Assembly: GCA_026391315.1 (NCBI GenBank) | Contig: JAPLDT010000032.1 | Span: 1-36,334 of the forward strand | From: Bacteroidia bacterium | Lineage (GTDB): Bacteria; Bacteroidota; Bacteroidia; Bacteroidales; Prolixibacteraceae | Direction: 5' to 3' | Length of the DNA: 36,334 nt | Part shown: positions 17,874 through 25,790 of the stretch, one piece after another | How positions within the stretch are numbered: position 1 is the stretch's first letter | Layout: the number at the start of each line of letters is the position of its first letter | The notes under the pieces: generated by a model | Told to the model about the DNA's origin: nothing | What the model saw: the letters and a program-made list of their open reading frames with translations, nothing else | Database searches by the model: none | Position numbers and translations under genes: made by a program

Positions 17874-20186
17874 ATGAAGGATTACATCGTACATGACGGA
17901 TGGAAAATCATCGAAGATGGATTTCATCCCGAACACAATAAAATTACCGAAAGCCTCATGAGCCTGGGAAACGGGAGGATGGGGCACCGGGCCAATTTCG
18001 AGGAGAGATATAGCGGTCTTACCCTACCGGGAAGTTATGTGGCAGGAGTTTACTATCCTGATAAAACGCGGGTAGGATGGTGGAAAAACGGCTATCCCGA
18101 ATATTTTGCCAAAGTACTGAATGCCGCAAACTGGATCGGAATTGATATTCGGATCGGATCTATGGTACTGGATCTTCATCAATGTAAGGTATTGTCATTC
18201 AGACGCGAACTTGATATGCTTAGCGGTATGCTCAACCGTTCTTTTACTGCTGAGCTTTCCGATGGCAAACAGGTGAAAGTGACAGCACAGCGGTTTGTGA
18301 GCATAGCCCACTCCGAAACCGGCGCCATCAGGTATACCATCGAAGCCCTTAATTTCAATGAAAAGGTGACTTTCTCTCCATACATCGATTTTGATGTTGT
18401 CAATGCAGACGCCAACTACGATGAGAAGTTCTGGGATGAGGTCAACAAGTCTGTGGCGCTCGGCGAGGGATACATTACTGCTGAAGTAAGAAAAACGCTC
18501 TTTCAGGTTTGTACGGGAATGAAATTCAAACTGTTGAAAAACGGAGAGAACATCCGTTTCCATGCCGATCTTGAAGAGCGCCAAAAATATGTTTCAAATA
18601 TCGTCACTGTTTCAATGGAGCAAGGCGACCGATTTACCATAGAGAAATACGGCGTATGCCTCTCTTCTGAATATTGTTCAAAAAATCAGCTCAATGAAAC
18701 CGCTGCCCATCATCTCAATGCAGCGTTCAAAAAAGGTTATGACCGGTTGTTACAAGATCACACAGATCTTTGGCAAAAAAAATGGGAAACGAGCGACATC
18801 CTCATCAAAGGTGATGTGGCGGCCCAACAGGGGATTCGTTTCAACATCTTCCAGTTGCAACAAACCTATACTGGTGAAGATGAACGCCTGAACATCGGTC
18901 CCAAAGGCTTTACAGGTGAAAAGTATGGAGGTTCGACCTATTGGGATACTGAAGCCTTTTGTATTCCATTCTACCTGGCCACGGCGCCTCCGAAAGTTGC
19001 GCAGAATCTGCTCTCATACCGGCACAAACACCTCCAAAAAGCAATAGAGAACGGAGAGAGGCTTGGATTTAATCATGGCGCCGCCCTCTATCCCATGGTA
19101 ACCATGAACGGGGAGGAGTGCCACAACGAGTGGGAGATCACTTTCGAAGAGATCCACCGTAATGGAGCAATTGCCTTTGCTATCTACGACTACATCCGTT
19201 ATACCGGTGATCATTCGTACCTCTTGCCCAAAGGATTTGAAGTACTACTCGGCGTTTCACGGTTCTGGTCGCAACGGGTCAACTGGTCGGAAGAAAAGCA
19301 AAAATATGTGATGCTGGGTGTGACCGGTCCGAATGAATACGAAAACAACGTTAACAACAACTTCCACACCAACTATATTGCTCAGTGGACACTGAAATAT
19401 ACGCTGCAAGTGATTGATATGCTGAAGACAGAGCACCCAAAAGCCTTTACACAGCTCAAATTGAAATGGACCTTCGACGAGGAGAAAGAAACCTTGCGCT
19501 GGCGGGATATAGTCGGGAAAATCTATTTCGCCTATGACTCTTCCCGCGATATTTTCCTCCAACAGGACGGCTTTCTCGATAAGGATTTGATGCCTGCATC
19601 TGAACTTCCAAAAAACGAAAGGCCACTCAACCAAAATTGGTCGTGGGACCGGATTCTTCGTTCTCCCTACATCAAGCAAGCCGATACCCTGCAAAGTTTT
19701 TACCTCTTCGAGAATCAATACGACACTGCAATCATTAAAAGGCATTTCGACTTCTATGAACCTTTGACAGTCCACGAATCTTCACTTTCACCTTGTATCC
19801 ACACGATATTGGCGGCCAAAATTGGCTACACCACGAAAGCCTACGAACTCTACCTTCGGACCTCTCGTCTTGATCTCGACGACTACAACAACGATACGGA
19901 GGACGGCTGCCACATCACTTCCATGGGTGGGACCTGGATGTCCTTTGTACAGGGCTTCGGAGGAATGAGAGTGATCAATGACCATCTGCACTTCGCCCCG
20001 ATGCTTCCCGATAAATGGGAGGGTTACTCCTTCCGTATCAATTTCAGAAATGCAACCATTAAAATTGAAGTAAACAAGAAGGAGATCATTTTTGAGAACC
20101 ATTCCTCTCACGAAATTAAATTTTCTGTTTATGGATCGGAACTGGTCATTCCAGCTCAGGGCCAAATCAAAAAAGAACTTAATTGA
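17874..20186 (+). CDS. GH65 maltose phosphorylase
   Basis: 770 residues, the normal GH65 phosphorylase length. N-terminal beta-sandwich begins WKIIEDGFHPEHN and contains SLGNGRMGHRANFEE. The (alpha/alpha)6 barrel carries the catalytic acid Glu488 in TGPNEYENNVNNN, in line with Glu487 of the Lactobacillus brevis enzyme, and the TYWDTEAFC loop. The C-terminal region has EDGCHITSMGGTW, a typical phosphate-site segment. No signal peptide is present, so it is cytoplasmic. It splits maltose with phosphate into glucose and beta-glucose-1-phosphate. The pgmB partner just upstream supports maltose, but trehalose or kojibiose phosphorylase cannot be fully excluded by sequence alone. Confidence 0.92.
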   Translation: MKDYIVHDGWKIIEDGFHPEHNKITESLMSLGNGRMGHRANFEERYSGLTLPGSYVAGVYYPDKTRVGWWKNGYPEYFAKVLNAANWIGIDIRIGSMVLDLHQCKVLSFRRELDMLSGMLNRSFTAELSDGKQVKVTAQRFVSIAHSETGAIRYTIEALNFNEKVTFSPYIDFDVVNADANYDEKFWDEVNKSVALGEGYITAEVRKTLFQVCTGMKFKLLKNGENIRFHADLEERQKYVSNIVTVSMEQGDRFTIEKYGVCLSSEYCSKNQLNETAAHHLNAAFKKGYDRLLQDHTDLWQKKWETSDILIKGDVAAQQGIRFNIFQLQQTYTGEDERLNIGPKGFTGEKYGGSTYWDTEAFCIPFYLATAPPKVAQNLLSYRHKHLQKAIENGERLGFNHGAALYPMVTMNGEECHNEWEITFEEIHRNGAIAFAIYDYIRYTGDHSYLLPKGFEVLLGVSRFWSQRVNWSEEKQKYVMLGVTGPNEYENNVNNNFHTNYIAQWTLKYTLQVIDMLKTEHPKAFTQLKLKWTFDEEKETLRWRDIVGKIYFAYDSSRDIFLQQDGFLDKDLMPASELPKNERPLNQNWSWDRILRSPYIKQADTLQSFYLFENQYDTAIIKRHFDFYEPLTVHESSLSPCIHTILAAKIGYTTKAYELYLRTSRLDLDDYNNDTEDGCHITSMGGTWMSFVQGFGGMRVINDHLHFAPMLPDKWEGYSFRINFRNATIKIEVNKKEIIFENHSSHEIKFSVYGSELVIPAQGQIKKELN

Positions 20187-20193
20187 CAAAAAA

Positions 20194-22062
20194 ATGAGAA
20201 GTATATTTAGCATGAAGAGCGCTCAGTTGTTGCTGTTCTTCGCCCTATCCTTAAGTATTCAAGCCGCTCCGAAGATGAAGCCGATGCTTGAGCGTGTTGA
20301 GCCTGCCTTTTGGTGGGTCGGATTTAAAAACCACGACCTGCAGTTGTTGGTTCACGGCGACCAGATCTCTGCCACAAAACCTGTCATAAGCTACCCAGGT
20401 GTTGTGCTGGAATCTGTGGTTACGGTAGAAAATCCGAATTACCTGTTTCTGAACCTGAAAATTGACACAAATACCCTACCGGGAAAGTTCGGCATCGGCT
20501 TTATGCTCGATGGCAAGGTCGTTCAAACTTATCAATATGAACTCAAAGCGCGTGAAGCGGGCTCTTCCGCGCGTATCGGGTTCAACAGCTCCGACGTGCT
20601 CTACCTCATTATGCCCGACCGCTTTGCCAACGGCGATCCTTCCAACGACAGTAAACCGGAGATGGCAGATAAATTGAACAGGACAGAACAATATGGCAGA
20701 CATGGCGGTGATATCAAAGGGATGATCGATCACCTCGATTATGTGGCGGATCAGGGATATACTGCCCTTTGGCTCAATCCTGTTTTGGAAAATGATATGC
20801 CACAAGCTTCTTACCACGGGTACGCCACAACCGATTTCTACCGCGTCGACCGCCGCTATGGCAGCAACGAAGATTACCGTCAACTGGCGATTGAAGCACA
20901 CAAGAAAGGGATCAAAATGATCATGGACATGATCTTCAACCATTGCGGAACCGGTCACTGGTGGATGAAAGACCTGCCATCTCACGACTGGCTGAATGCC
21001 GATGCGAAAACCATCACCAACCACCGGAAATCGGTTCAGCAAGATCCTTACGGCGCCCAGTGCGACAAGGAGGAGTTCCACGATGGCTGGTTCGTCCCCT
21101 CCATGCCTGACCTGAATCAGAAAAATCCATTGATGGCCAGGTATCTGATCCAAAACTCTATCTGGTGGATCGAATATGTCGGACTTTCCGGCATCCGCAT
21201 GGATACCTACCCCTATCCCGATCCTGAGATGATGGCCGAATGGACACGCGAAGTGATGGTTGAATACCCCGATTTCAACATTGTTGGAGAGGAGTGGAAT
21301 ACCAATCAGGTTCAGGTAGCCTACTGGCAAAAGGGGAAAGTCAATCCCGATGGTTATCGCTCTTACCTGCGCAGTCTGATGGACTTCCCGTTGCAGGATG
21401 GCATTGTCAAAGCATTTAACGAAAACGAGGGTTGGAGCGAAGGCCTCAACCGGTTGTACGATGTCCTCGCACTTGACTTCATCTATCCGAATCCCAGAGA
21501 TCTGGTGGTCTTTGCCGACAACCACGATACGGAACGTTTCTTTACCGCCATTCACGAAGATTTCAGCAAATACAAGATAGCAATGGCCTATCTCATGACC
21601 ATCCGGGGTATCCCGCAAATCTATTACGGCAGCGATATTCTGATGACTGGCCGCAAGAGTGATGGCGATGGCATGCTCCGCAAAGACTTTCCCGGAGGCT
21701 GGGCCGGCGACAAGATCAATGGTTTTACTGGAGAAGGGCTGACAGCCCAGCAAAAGGAGGCGCAGCAATACCTGAAAAGGCTGATCACCTGGCGTAAGGG
21801 CAAAGAGGTTATACACACCGGAAAGATGCTGCACTACCTGGTGAAAGAGGGCGTTTATACCTTCTTTCGTTACAACGACAAAGAGAACATCATGGTAATT
21901 TTTAACAACAGTGCCGATGAGAAGCCCTTCAAAAGCAATCACTACCGTGAAGGCCTTAAAGGAGCAAACAAAGGTTATGAGGTGATTTCCGGGAAATCGA
22001 TCGATGATCTTTCAACCCTTAAAATCCCTGCCCATTCGGCCATGATTGTAGAATTAAAATGA
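20194..22062 (+). CDS. Periplasmic GH13 neopullulanase/cyclomaltodextrinase (SusA-like)
   Basis: 622 residues from ATG 20194 (an ATG at 20212 is equally possible); a farther in-frame ATG at 20092 lies inside GH65. Signal peptide (MKSAQLLLFFALSLSIQAAP region) without a lipobox, so it is periplasmic. An N-terminal cyclomaltodextrinase domain (PAFWWVGFKNHDLQLLVHG) is followed by a GH13 barrel with VLYLIMPDRFANGDPSND, DMIFNHC (region I), nucleophile Asp337 in GIRMDTYPY, acid/base Glu366 in VGEEW and Asp445 in ADNHDTERF. It should cut imported maltodextrins to maltose and small products for the MFS symporter. It is the last gene of the operon, 7 bp after GH65, and ends at a strong terminator. Confidence 0.92.
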   Translation: MRSIFSMKSAQLLLFFALSLSIQAAPKMKPMLERVEPAFWWVGFKNHDLQLLVHGDQISATKPVISYPGVVLESVVTVENPNYLFLNLKIDTNTLPGKFGIGFMLDGKVVQTYQYELKAREAGSSARIGFNSSDVLYLIMPDRFANGDPSNDSKPEMADKLNRTEQYGRHGGDIKGMIDHLDYVADQGYTALWLNPVLENDMPQASYHGYATTDFYRVDRRYGSNEDYRQLAIEAHKKGIKMIMDMIFNHCGTGHWWMKDLPSHDWLNADAKTITNHRKSVQQDPYGAQCDKEEFHDGWFVPSMPDLNQKNPLMARYLIQNSIWWIEYVGLSGIRMDTYPYPDPEMMAEWTREVMVEYPDFNIVGEEWNTNQVQVAYWQKGKVNPDGYRSYLRSLMDFPLQDGIVKAFNENEGWSEGLNRLYDVLALDFIYPNPRDLVVFADNHDTERFFTAIHEDFSKYKIAMAYLMTIRGIPQIYYGSDILMTGRKSDGDGMLRKDFPGGWAGDKINGFTGEGLTAQQKEAQQYLKRLITWRKGKEVIHTGKMLHYLVKEGVYTFFRYNDKENIMVIFNNSADEKPFKSNHYREGLKGANKGYEVISGKSIDDLSTLKIPAHSAMIVELK

Positions 22063-22063
22063 A

Positions 22064-22080
22064 GATTGATTGATAGATAG
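22064..22080 (+). repeat. Tetranucleotide repeat after the GH13 stop codon
   Basis: GATT GATT GATA GATA G starts one base after the TGA stop. It is short, but it fits the pattern of short tandem repeats at gene ends in this window. Confidence 0.5.
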
Positions 22081-22099
22081 TAAAAGTGAACGCCGTGAG

Positions 22100-22129
22100 A
22101 TGGGGGAAGTGATTCTCCCATTTTCTTTT
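22100..22129 (+). terminator. Rho-independent terminator of the maltose operon
   Basis: ATGGGGGAA (22100-22108) pairs with TTCTCCCAT (22113-22121) with a single G-U pair and a GTGA loop. A T-rich run, TTTTCTTTT, follows from 22121. It lies 38 bp after the neopullulanase stop. Confidence 0.8.
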
Positions 22130-22220
22130 CCCCCTTCCATTCAATATTTCTGAATTGGCCATTAACCTTTGTTTCGATTGATTATTTTCTTGATTTATAT
22201 AGAGATATGAAAAGATTATT

Positions 22221-22228
22221 TATATTTG
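22221..22228 (+). promoter_or_regulatory. -7 promoter element of the DUF4143 ATPase gene
   Basis: TATATTTG matches TAnnTTTG and overlaps the start of the left arm of the large palindrome by five bases. Transcription would therefore start inside the palindrome. No clear -33 box was found at the usual spacing. Confidence 0.4.
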
Positions 22229-22272
22229 TCCATGAAATATTAAAATCTAATTTTAATATTTCATGGACAAAT
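22224..22272. repeat. 23-bp perfect palindrome with 3-base loop
   Basis: The arm at 22224-22246 (starting ATTTGTCCATGAAATA, ending TTAAAAT) is exactly reverse-complemented at 22250-22272, around a CTA loop. It lies 46 bp before the start codon of the DUF4143 ATPase and overlaps its likely promoter. There is no U-tract, so it is not a normal terminator. It could be a binding site for a dimeric protein, an RNA hairpin at the mRNA 5' end, or the trace of an inserted element. Confidence 0.85.
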
Positions 22273-22318
22273 AATATATTTTACCACAATATTTTAAAAT
22301 TCTGTAAATGTCTCGGTC

Positions 22319-23485
22319 GTGACAATCTCAAGAAGAATTGGTTCTGAAATCAACGATTCACTGGGTTTCTTTCCAGTGGTAGCGATCATTGGTCCGCGCC
22401 AGGTGGGCAAAACCACTCTGGCCAAAGCCATTATAGCAGATGTGAGTAAACCAACTCTCTATCTTGACCTTGAGCTGCAGTCTGATTTAAACAAGCTCAA
22501 CGATGCTGAACTTTTCTTTTCGTACCATACCGACAAACTTGTTGTGATAGATGAAGTTCAAAACAAGAAGGAGCTCTATCCGCTTTTGCGTGCATTGGTT
22601 GATACGACAGGTCAACCTGGTCAATTCCTTTTGTTGGGTTCCGCATCCCCGGAACTGATCCGCCATTCTTCTGAATCTTTGGCCGGCAGGATAGCCTACC
22701 ATCAGCTTTTCCCTTTCGATCTAACTGAAATTCCGGAATCAACCTCCCAAAATGATCTCTGGATGAAAGGAGGATTTCCAAAGTCCCTTTTTGCCCCGGG
22801 TAAAGATTTATCGCAAAAATGGATGGAGAATTTTGTCAGTACCTATTTGAACCGTGATTTGTTACAGCTCGGATTAAGTGCCTCACCCATAACGATTCGC
22901 AATCTTTGGTCCATGATGGCTTATCTGAATGGTCAATTGTTCAATGCAACTAACCTTGCCAATTCGCTGGATGTGACAACCCCAACTGTGAAGCGGTACA
23001 TCGATTTTCTGGAAGAGGCATTTTTGCTGAAGAGCCTTCACCCTTTCTCATGGAACATGAAAAAGCGGCTGGTGAAGAGTCCGAAGATTTACCTGACCGA
23101 CACCGGCATTCTGCACTATTTAACAGGGATAACTGATTTCAACAGTTTATCAGGGAATCCCATCATAGGTAGTTCATGGGAATCATTTGTGGTCAACCAA
23201 CTGATGGCACTAAAGAAAAATCAGATCGAACTTTATTTTTACCGTACCCACCAGGGTACCGAAGTTGATCTGGTTTTTACCAAAGGGTTAAATGTGGTTG
23301 CAACTGCCGAAATCAAATATTCCAACTCCCCGCAACCGAGTAAAGGAAATTATTTGGCCTTCGAAGATCTGAAAGCCCCCATCAACTTTATCATTACCCC
23401 TTCTTCTGACGATTATTTGTTTAGGCAAGATATTCGGATTTGCTCCCTGAAAACTTTTATTTCGACTTATTTGCCGCTTCTTTAG
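22319..23485 (+). CDS. AAA-family ATPase with DUF4143 domain
   Basis: 388 residues from GTG at 22319; the start leads directly into the usual short lead before the P-loop. Walker A GPRQVGKT (25-32), Walker B LVVIDEVQ (74-81), a sensor-like LLLGSASPELI, and then the DUF4143 C-terminal part: helix-turn-helix-like TTPTVKRYIDFLEEAF, the KIYLTDTGILHYL motif, and a PD-(D/E)xK-like core with GTEVDLVF and AEIKYS. These predicted ATPases are widespread in Bacteroidota and archaea as scattered single genes; the role is not established, and links to toxin/defence or mobile elements have been suggested. It is flanked upstream by a long palindrome and its 3' end overlaps the next gene. Confidence 0.9.
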   Translation: MTISRRIGSEINDSLGFFPVVAIIGPRQVGKTTLAKAIIADVSKPTLYLDLELQSDLNKLNDAELFFSYHTDKLVVIDEVQNKKELYPLLRALVDTTGQPGQFLLLGSASPELIRHSSESLAGRIAYHQLFPFDLTEIPESTSQNDLWMKGGFPKSLFAPGKDLSQKWMENFVSTYLNRDLLQLGLSASPITIRNLWSMMAYLNGQLFNATNLANSLDVTTPTVKRYIDFLEEAFLLKSLHPFSWNMKKRLVKSPKIYLTDTGILHYLTGITDFNSLSGNPIIGSSWESFVVNQLMALKKNQIELYFYRTHQGTEVDLVFTKGLNVVATAEIKYSNSPQPSKGNYLAFEDLKAPINFIITPSSDDYLFRQDIRICSLKTFISTYLPLL

Positions 23486-24083
23486 GACGTGCGGAGTCCC
23501 AAATAGTATCTGTCAAGAGGGATAAACCATAATAAACCGGCGACATGGCGAAATATACTACTTGCATCCAGACGGGGGCGTGGATACAGTCGCAATAGGG
23601 CAACCCAATAAAATTACTTGTCATTGTGTTGCGAATCTCCAGAACATGGTAGGCAACAGTTTCGAAAAGAATCAGAAGAACCCAAAATACAGGCACAAAG
23701 ATCAAAAATCTGAAGATTTTTCTCTTGAATGGCAATTGGTTACAGACTTCTCCGAATCCCAGTAAAGTCAATGTCCAGGCCATCAAGGGCAGGGTATTCA
23801 TTCCAAAAATTGTTAGGTAATCAAATTTATACCCGTAATAATCTTTGGCAAAATGAACCCAGATTGATGCCATCAGGGTTGCCAAAAGAAGGTGTAGAAA
23901 AGCTTCAATCCTGTGTTTCTGAAGCAAGTAGACAAAAATAAATAGCCATGAGCCCAATAAAACCCAATCTGCATAAGCCCTGAAAAGAGAGAATATCAGG
24001 ATAACAGTGAAGGCTATGGAAAGATCTGTCAGGAGAAGACGATGATCTGATCCGGATGAATATTCAGAGATCATGGCAGTCAA
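23457..24083 (-). CDS. Multi-pass membrane protein of unknown function
   Basis: 208 residues, about five or six hydrophobic segments (for example SIAFTVILIFSLFRAYADWVL, IFRFLIFVPVFWVLLILFE, MQVVYFAMSPVYYGLSLL). A Cys pair and charged residues in LPYCDCIHAPVW lie between the last two helices. No family is recognised. An alternative start three codons in (ATG at 24074) is possible. It is convergent with the DUF4143 ATPase and their coding ends overlap by 29 bp. It is divergent from the isomerase-like gene, with a 224-bp gap. Confidence 0.65.
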   Translation of the reverse strand: MTAMISEYSSGSDHRLLLTDLSIAFTVILIFSLFRAYADWVLLGSWLFIFVYLLQKHRIEAFLHLLLATLMASIWVHFAKDYYGYKFDYLTIFGMNTLPLMAWTLTLLGFGEVCNQLPFKRKIFRFLIFVPVFWVLLILFETVAYHVLEIRNTMTSNFIGLPYCDCIHAPVWMQVVYFAMSPVYYGLSLLTDTIWDSARPKEAANKSK

Positions 24084-24262
24084 GTTGGTTAATTGGGCTA
24101 ATCCCTTATCAAATATAGGTTAAAATTGATTACATTGCCTTCAATCAGCCAAATACAAATTCAACACCATGGCTCTATTGACAATCCGGATCTGTTAAAA
24201 AAATATCAGGAAGCTATTAAGAACCAATCTCCTGATTAAAACTCAAAAATCCAAAAAGTCAT

Positions 24263-24270
24263 TACCTTTG
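24263..24270 (+). promoter_or_regulatory. -7 promoter element of the isomerase-like gene
   Basis: TACCTTTG matches TAnnTTTG, 37 bp before the start codon. A matching -33 TTTG is not clear. This would give a leader of about 30 nt. Confidence 0.45.
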
Positions 24271-24307
24271 TTTCCACACGCATTTACCACAGACTTACCA
24301 ACCAATT

Positions 24308-25723
24308 ATGAGGACAAAAGTAGGATTAATGGGTATCGGACTAGATACCTATTGGGCACAGTTTGACGGACTACTGGACCACCTTACGGGATACCAAAAT
24401 GAGATCAGCCATAAAATTGCCGGTTTCGGGGCAGAGGTGATCGATGCTGGGATGGTTGACAATCCAATCCGGGCCCGTGAAGCCGCCTCTTTTCTGGCAA
24501 GTCAGGAGATAGAAATGCTCTTCCTCTACATTTCAACCTACGCACTCTCATCAACGGTACTGCCTGTTGCACAAAAGGTTAAGGTACCTGTGATCCTGCT
24601 CAATCTGCAACCGGTAGCCACCCTCGATTATTCCGCCTTCAACAAATTAAACGACAGGGGTAAAATGACCGGCTTGTGGCTGGAGCACTGTCAGGCTTGT
24701 TCAGTTCCCGAAATAGCAGGGGTATTCAACCGTTCCGGAATTAAATACGATATCGTAACCGGATACCTCCAGGATCAAAATTCCTGGAAAGAGATAGAAG
24801 AATGGGTCCGGGCGGCCATTGTGGCTGCTAATCTCCGCACCAACAGACTCGGTATTTTGGGTCATTATTACGGCGGGATGCTCGATGTCTATACTGATCT
24901 CACCCAACAATCCGCCGTGTTTGGTACACACATCGAAATGGTCGAAATGTGCGAGTTAAAAAGATGGCGGGATGGCGTTACCCCGGATGAAATAGCTGCC
25001 AAGATTCAGGAATTTCATACAGCATTTGATGTGACCACCGAATGTGCAGCAGACGAAATCGATCGCGCAGCCCATACTTCGGTTGCCCTCGATAAGCTGG
25101 TCGAAGCGCACGGATTGGGATCGATGGCCTACTATTACGAAGGTGAATCAGGCAATGATTATGAAAATATTGTTACCTCAATCATTGCCGGGAATACACT
25201 ACTCACCGGGAAAAATATCCCGGTGGCAGGAGAATGTGAAGTAAAAAATGCGCAGGCCATGAAGATCATGGCAGAGTTTGGCGCCGGAGGCTCCTTCTCT
25301 GAATTTTACCTGATGGACTTCAACGACGATGTGGTAATGCTGGGACACGATGGACCTGCCCATTTCGCTATCGCTGAAGGTCGTGTCAGGTTGGTTCCGC
25401 TTCCGATCTACCATGGCAAACCCGGCAAAGGACTCTCCATTCAGATGAGTGTCAAACAGGGACCGGTTACCCTGCTCTCGGTCGTGGAAGGAAAGAATGG
25501 GATCTTCTTTCTTGTTGCAGAGGGGGAATCAGTGGCCGGACCAGTTCTCGAAATCGGCAACACCAACAGCCGCTATCGTTTCGCCCTGGGGGCCAAACCC
25601 TTTATGAACCAATGGTCGAAACAGGGTCCCGCCCACCATTGTGCCATTGGCGTCGGTCATCTGGCCTCCTCCATCGAAAAGTTGGGGATGATTTTGGGGA
25701 TTGAGACGGTGAGGATTTGCTGA
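24308..25723 (+). CDS. L-arabinose/L-fucose isomerase-fold protein
   Basis: 471 residues with no signal peptide. N-terminal Rossmann-like part with KVGLMGIGLDTYWAQFDGLL and LFLYISTYALSSTVLPVAQ, then RLGILGHYYGGMLDVYTD, and a C-terminal part with the metal-site-like segments YYYEGESGNDYENI, AGECEVKNAQAM, MLGHDGPAHFAI and PAHHCAIGVGHL. The order of parts fits the L-fucose/L-arabinose isomerase superfamily, whose members interconvert aldoses and ketoses with a divalent metal. The exact substrate is not known, and it is not an orthodox AraA or FucI. The gene stands alone and is followed 67 bp later by a large regulator gene. Confidence 0.75.
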   Translation: MRTKVGLMGIGLDTYWAQFDGLLDHLTGYQNEISHKIAGFGAEVIDAGMVDNPIRAREAASFLASQEIEMLFLYISTYALSSTVLPVAQKVKVPVILLNLQPVATLDYSAFNKLNDRGKMTGLWLEHCQACSVPEIAGVFNRSGIKYDIVTGYLQDQNSWKEIEEWVRAAIVAANLRTNRLGILGHYYGGMLDVYTDLTQQSAVFGTHIEMVEMCELKRWRDGVTPDEIAAKIQEFHTAFDVTTECAADEIDRAAHTSVALDKLVEAHGLGSMAYYYEGESGNDYENIVTSIIAGNTLLTGKNIPVAGECEVKNAQAMKIMAEFGAGGSFSEFYLMDFNDDVVMLGHDGPAHFAIAEGRVRLVPLPIYHGKPGKGLSIQMSVKQGPVTLLSVVEGKNGIFFLVAEGESVAGPVLEIGNTNSRYRFALGAKPFMNQWSKQGPAHHCAIGVGHLASSIEKLGMILGIETVRIC

Positions 25724-25752
25724 CGACCTGGTGCCATTTATTATAATTTAAC

Positions 25753-25760
25753 TAAATTTG
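25753..25760 (+). promoter_or_regulatory. -7 promoter element of the AraC/TPR regulator gene
   Basis: TAAATTTG, 30 bp before the start codon, matches TAnnTTTG. The -33 region is unclear. Confidence 0.4.
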
Positions 25761-25790
25761 AAATAATCTTGGCTAATCTAAAATCTTATC

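Noticed and set aside
20476-21942. 488-codon open frame antisense to the neopullulanase gene
   Set aside because: It is a mirror of a well-supported GH13 gene with all catalytic motifs; the antisense protein has no recognisable domain.
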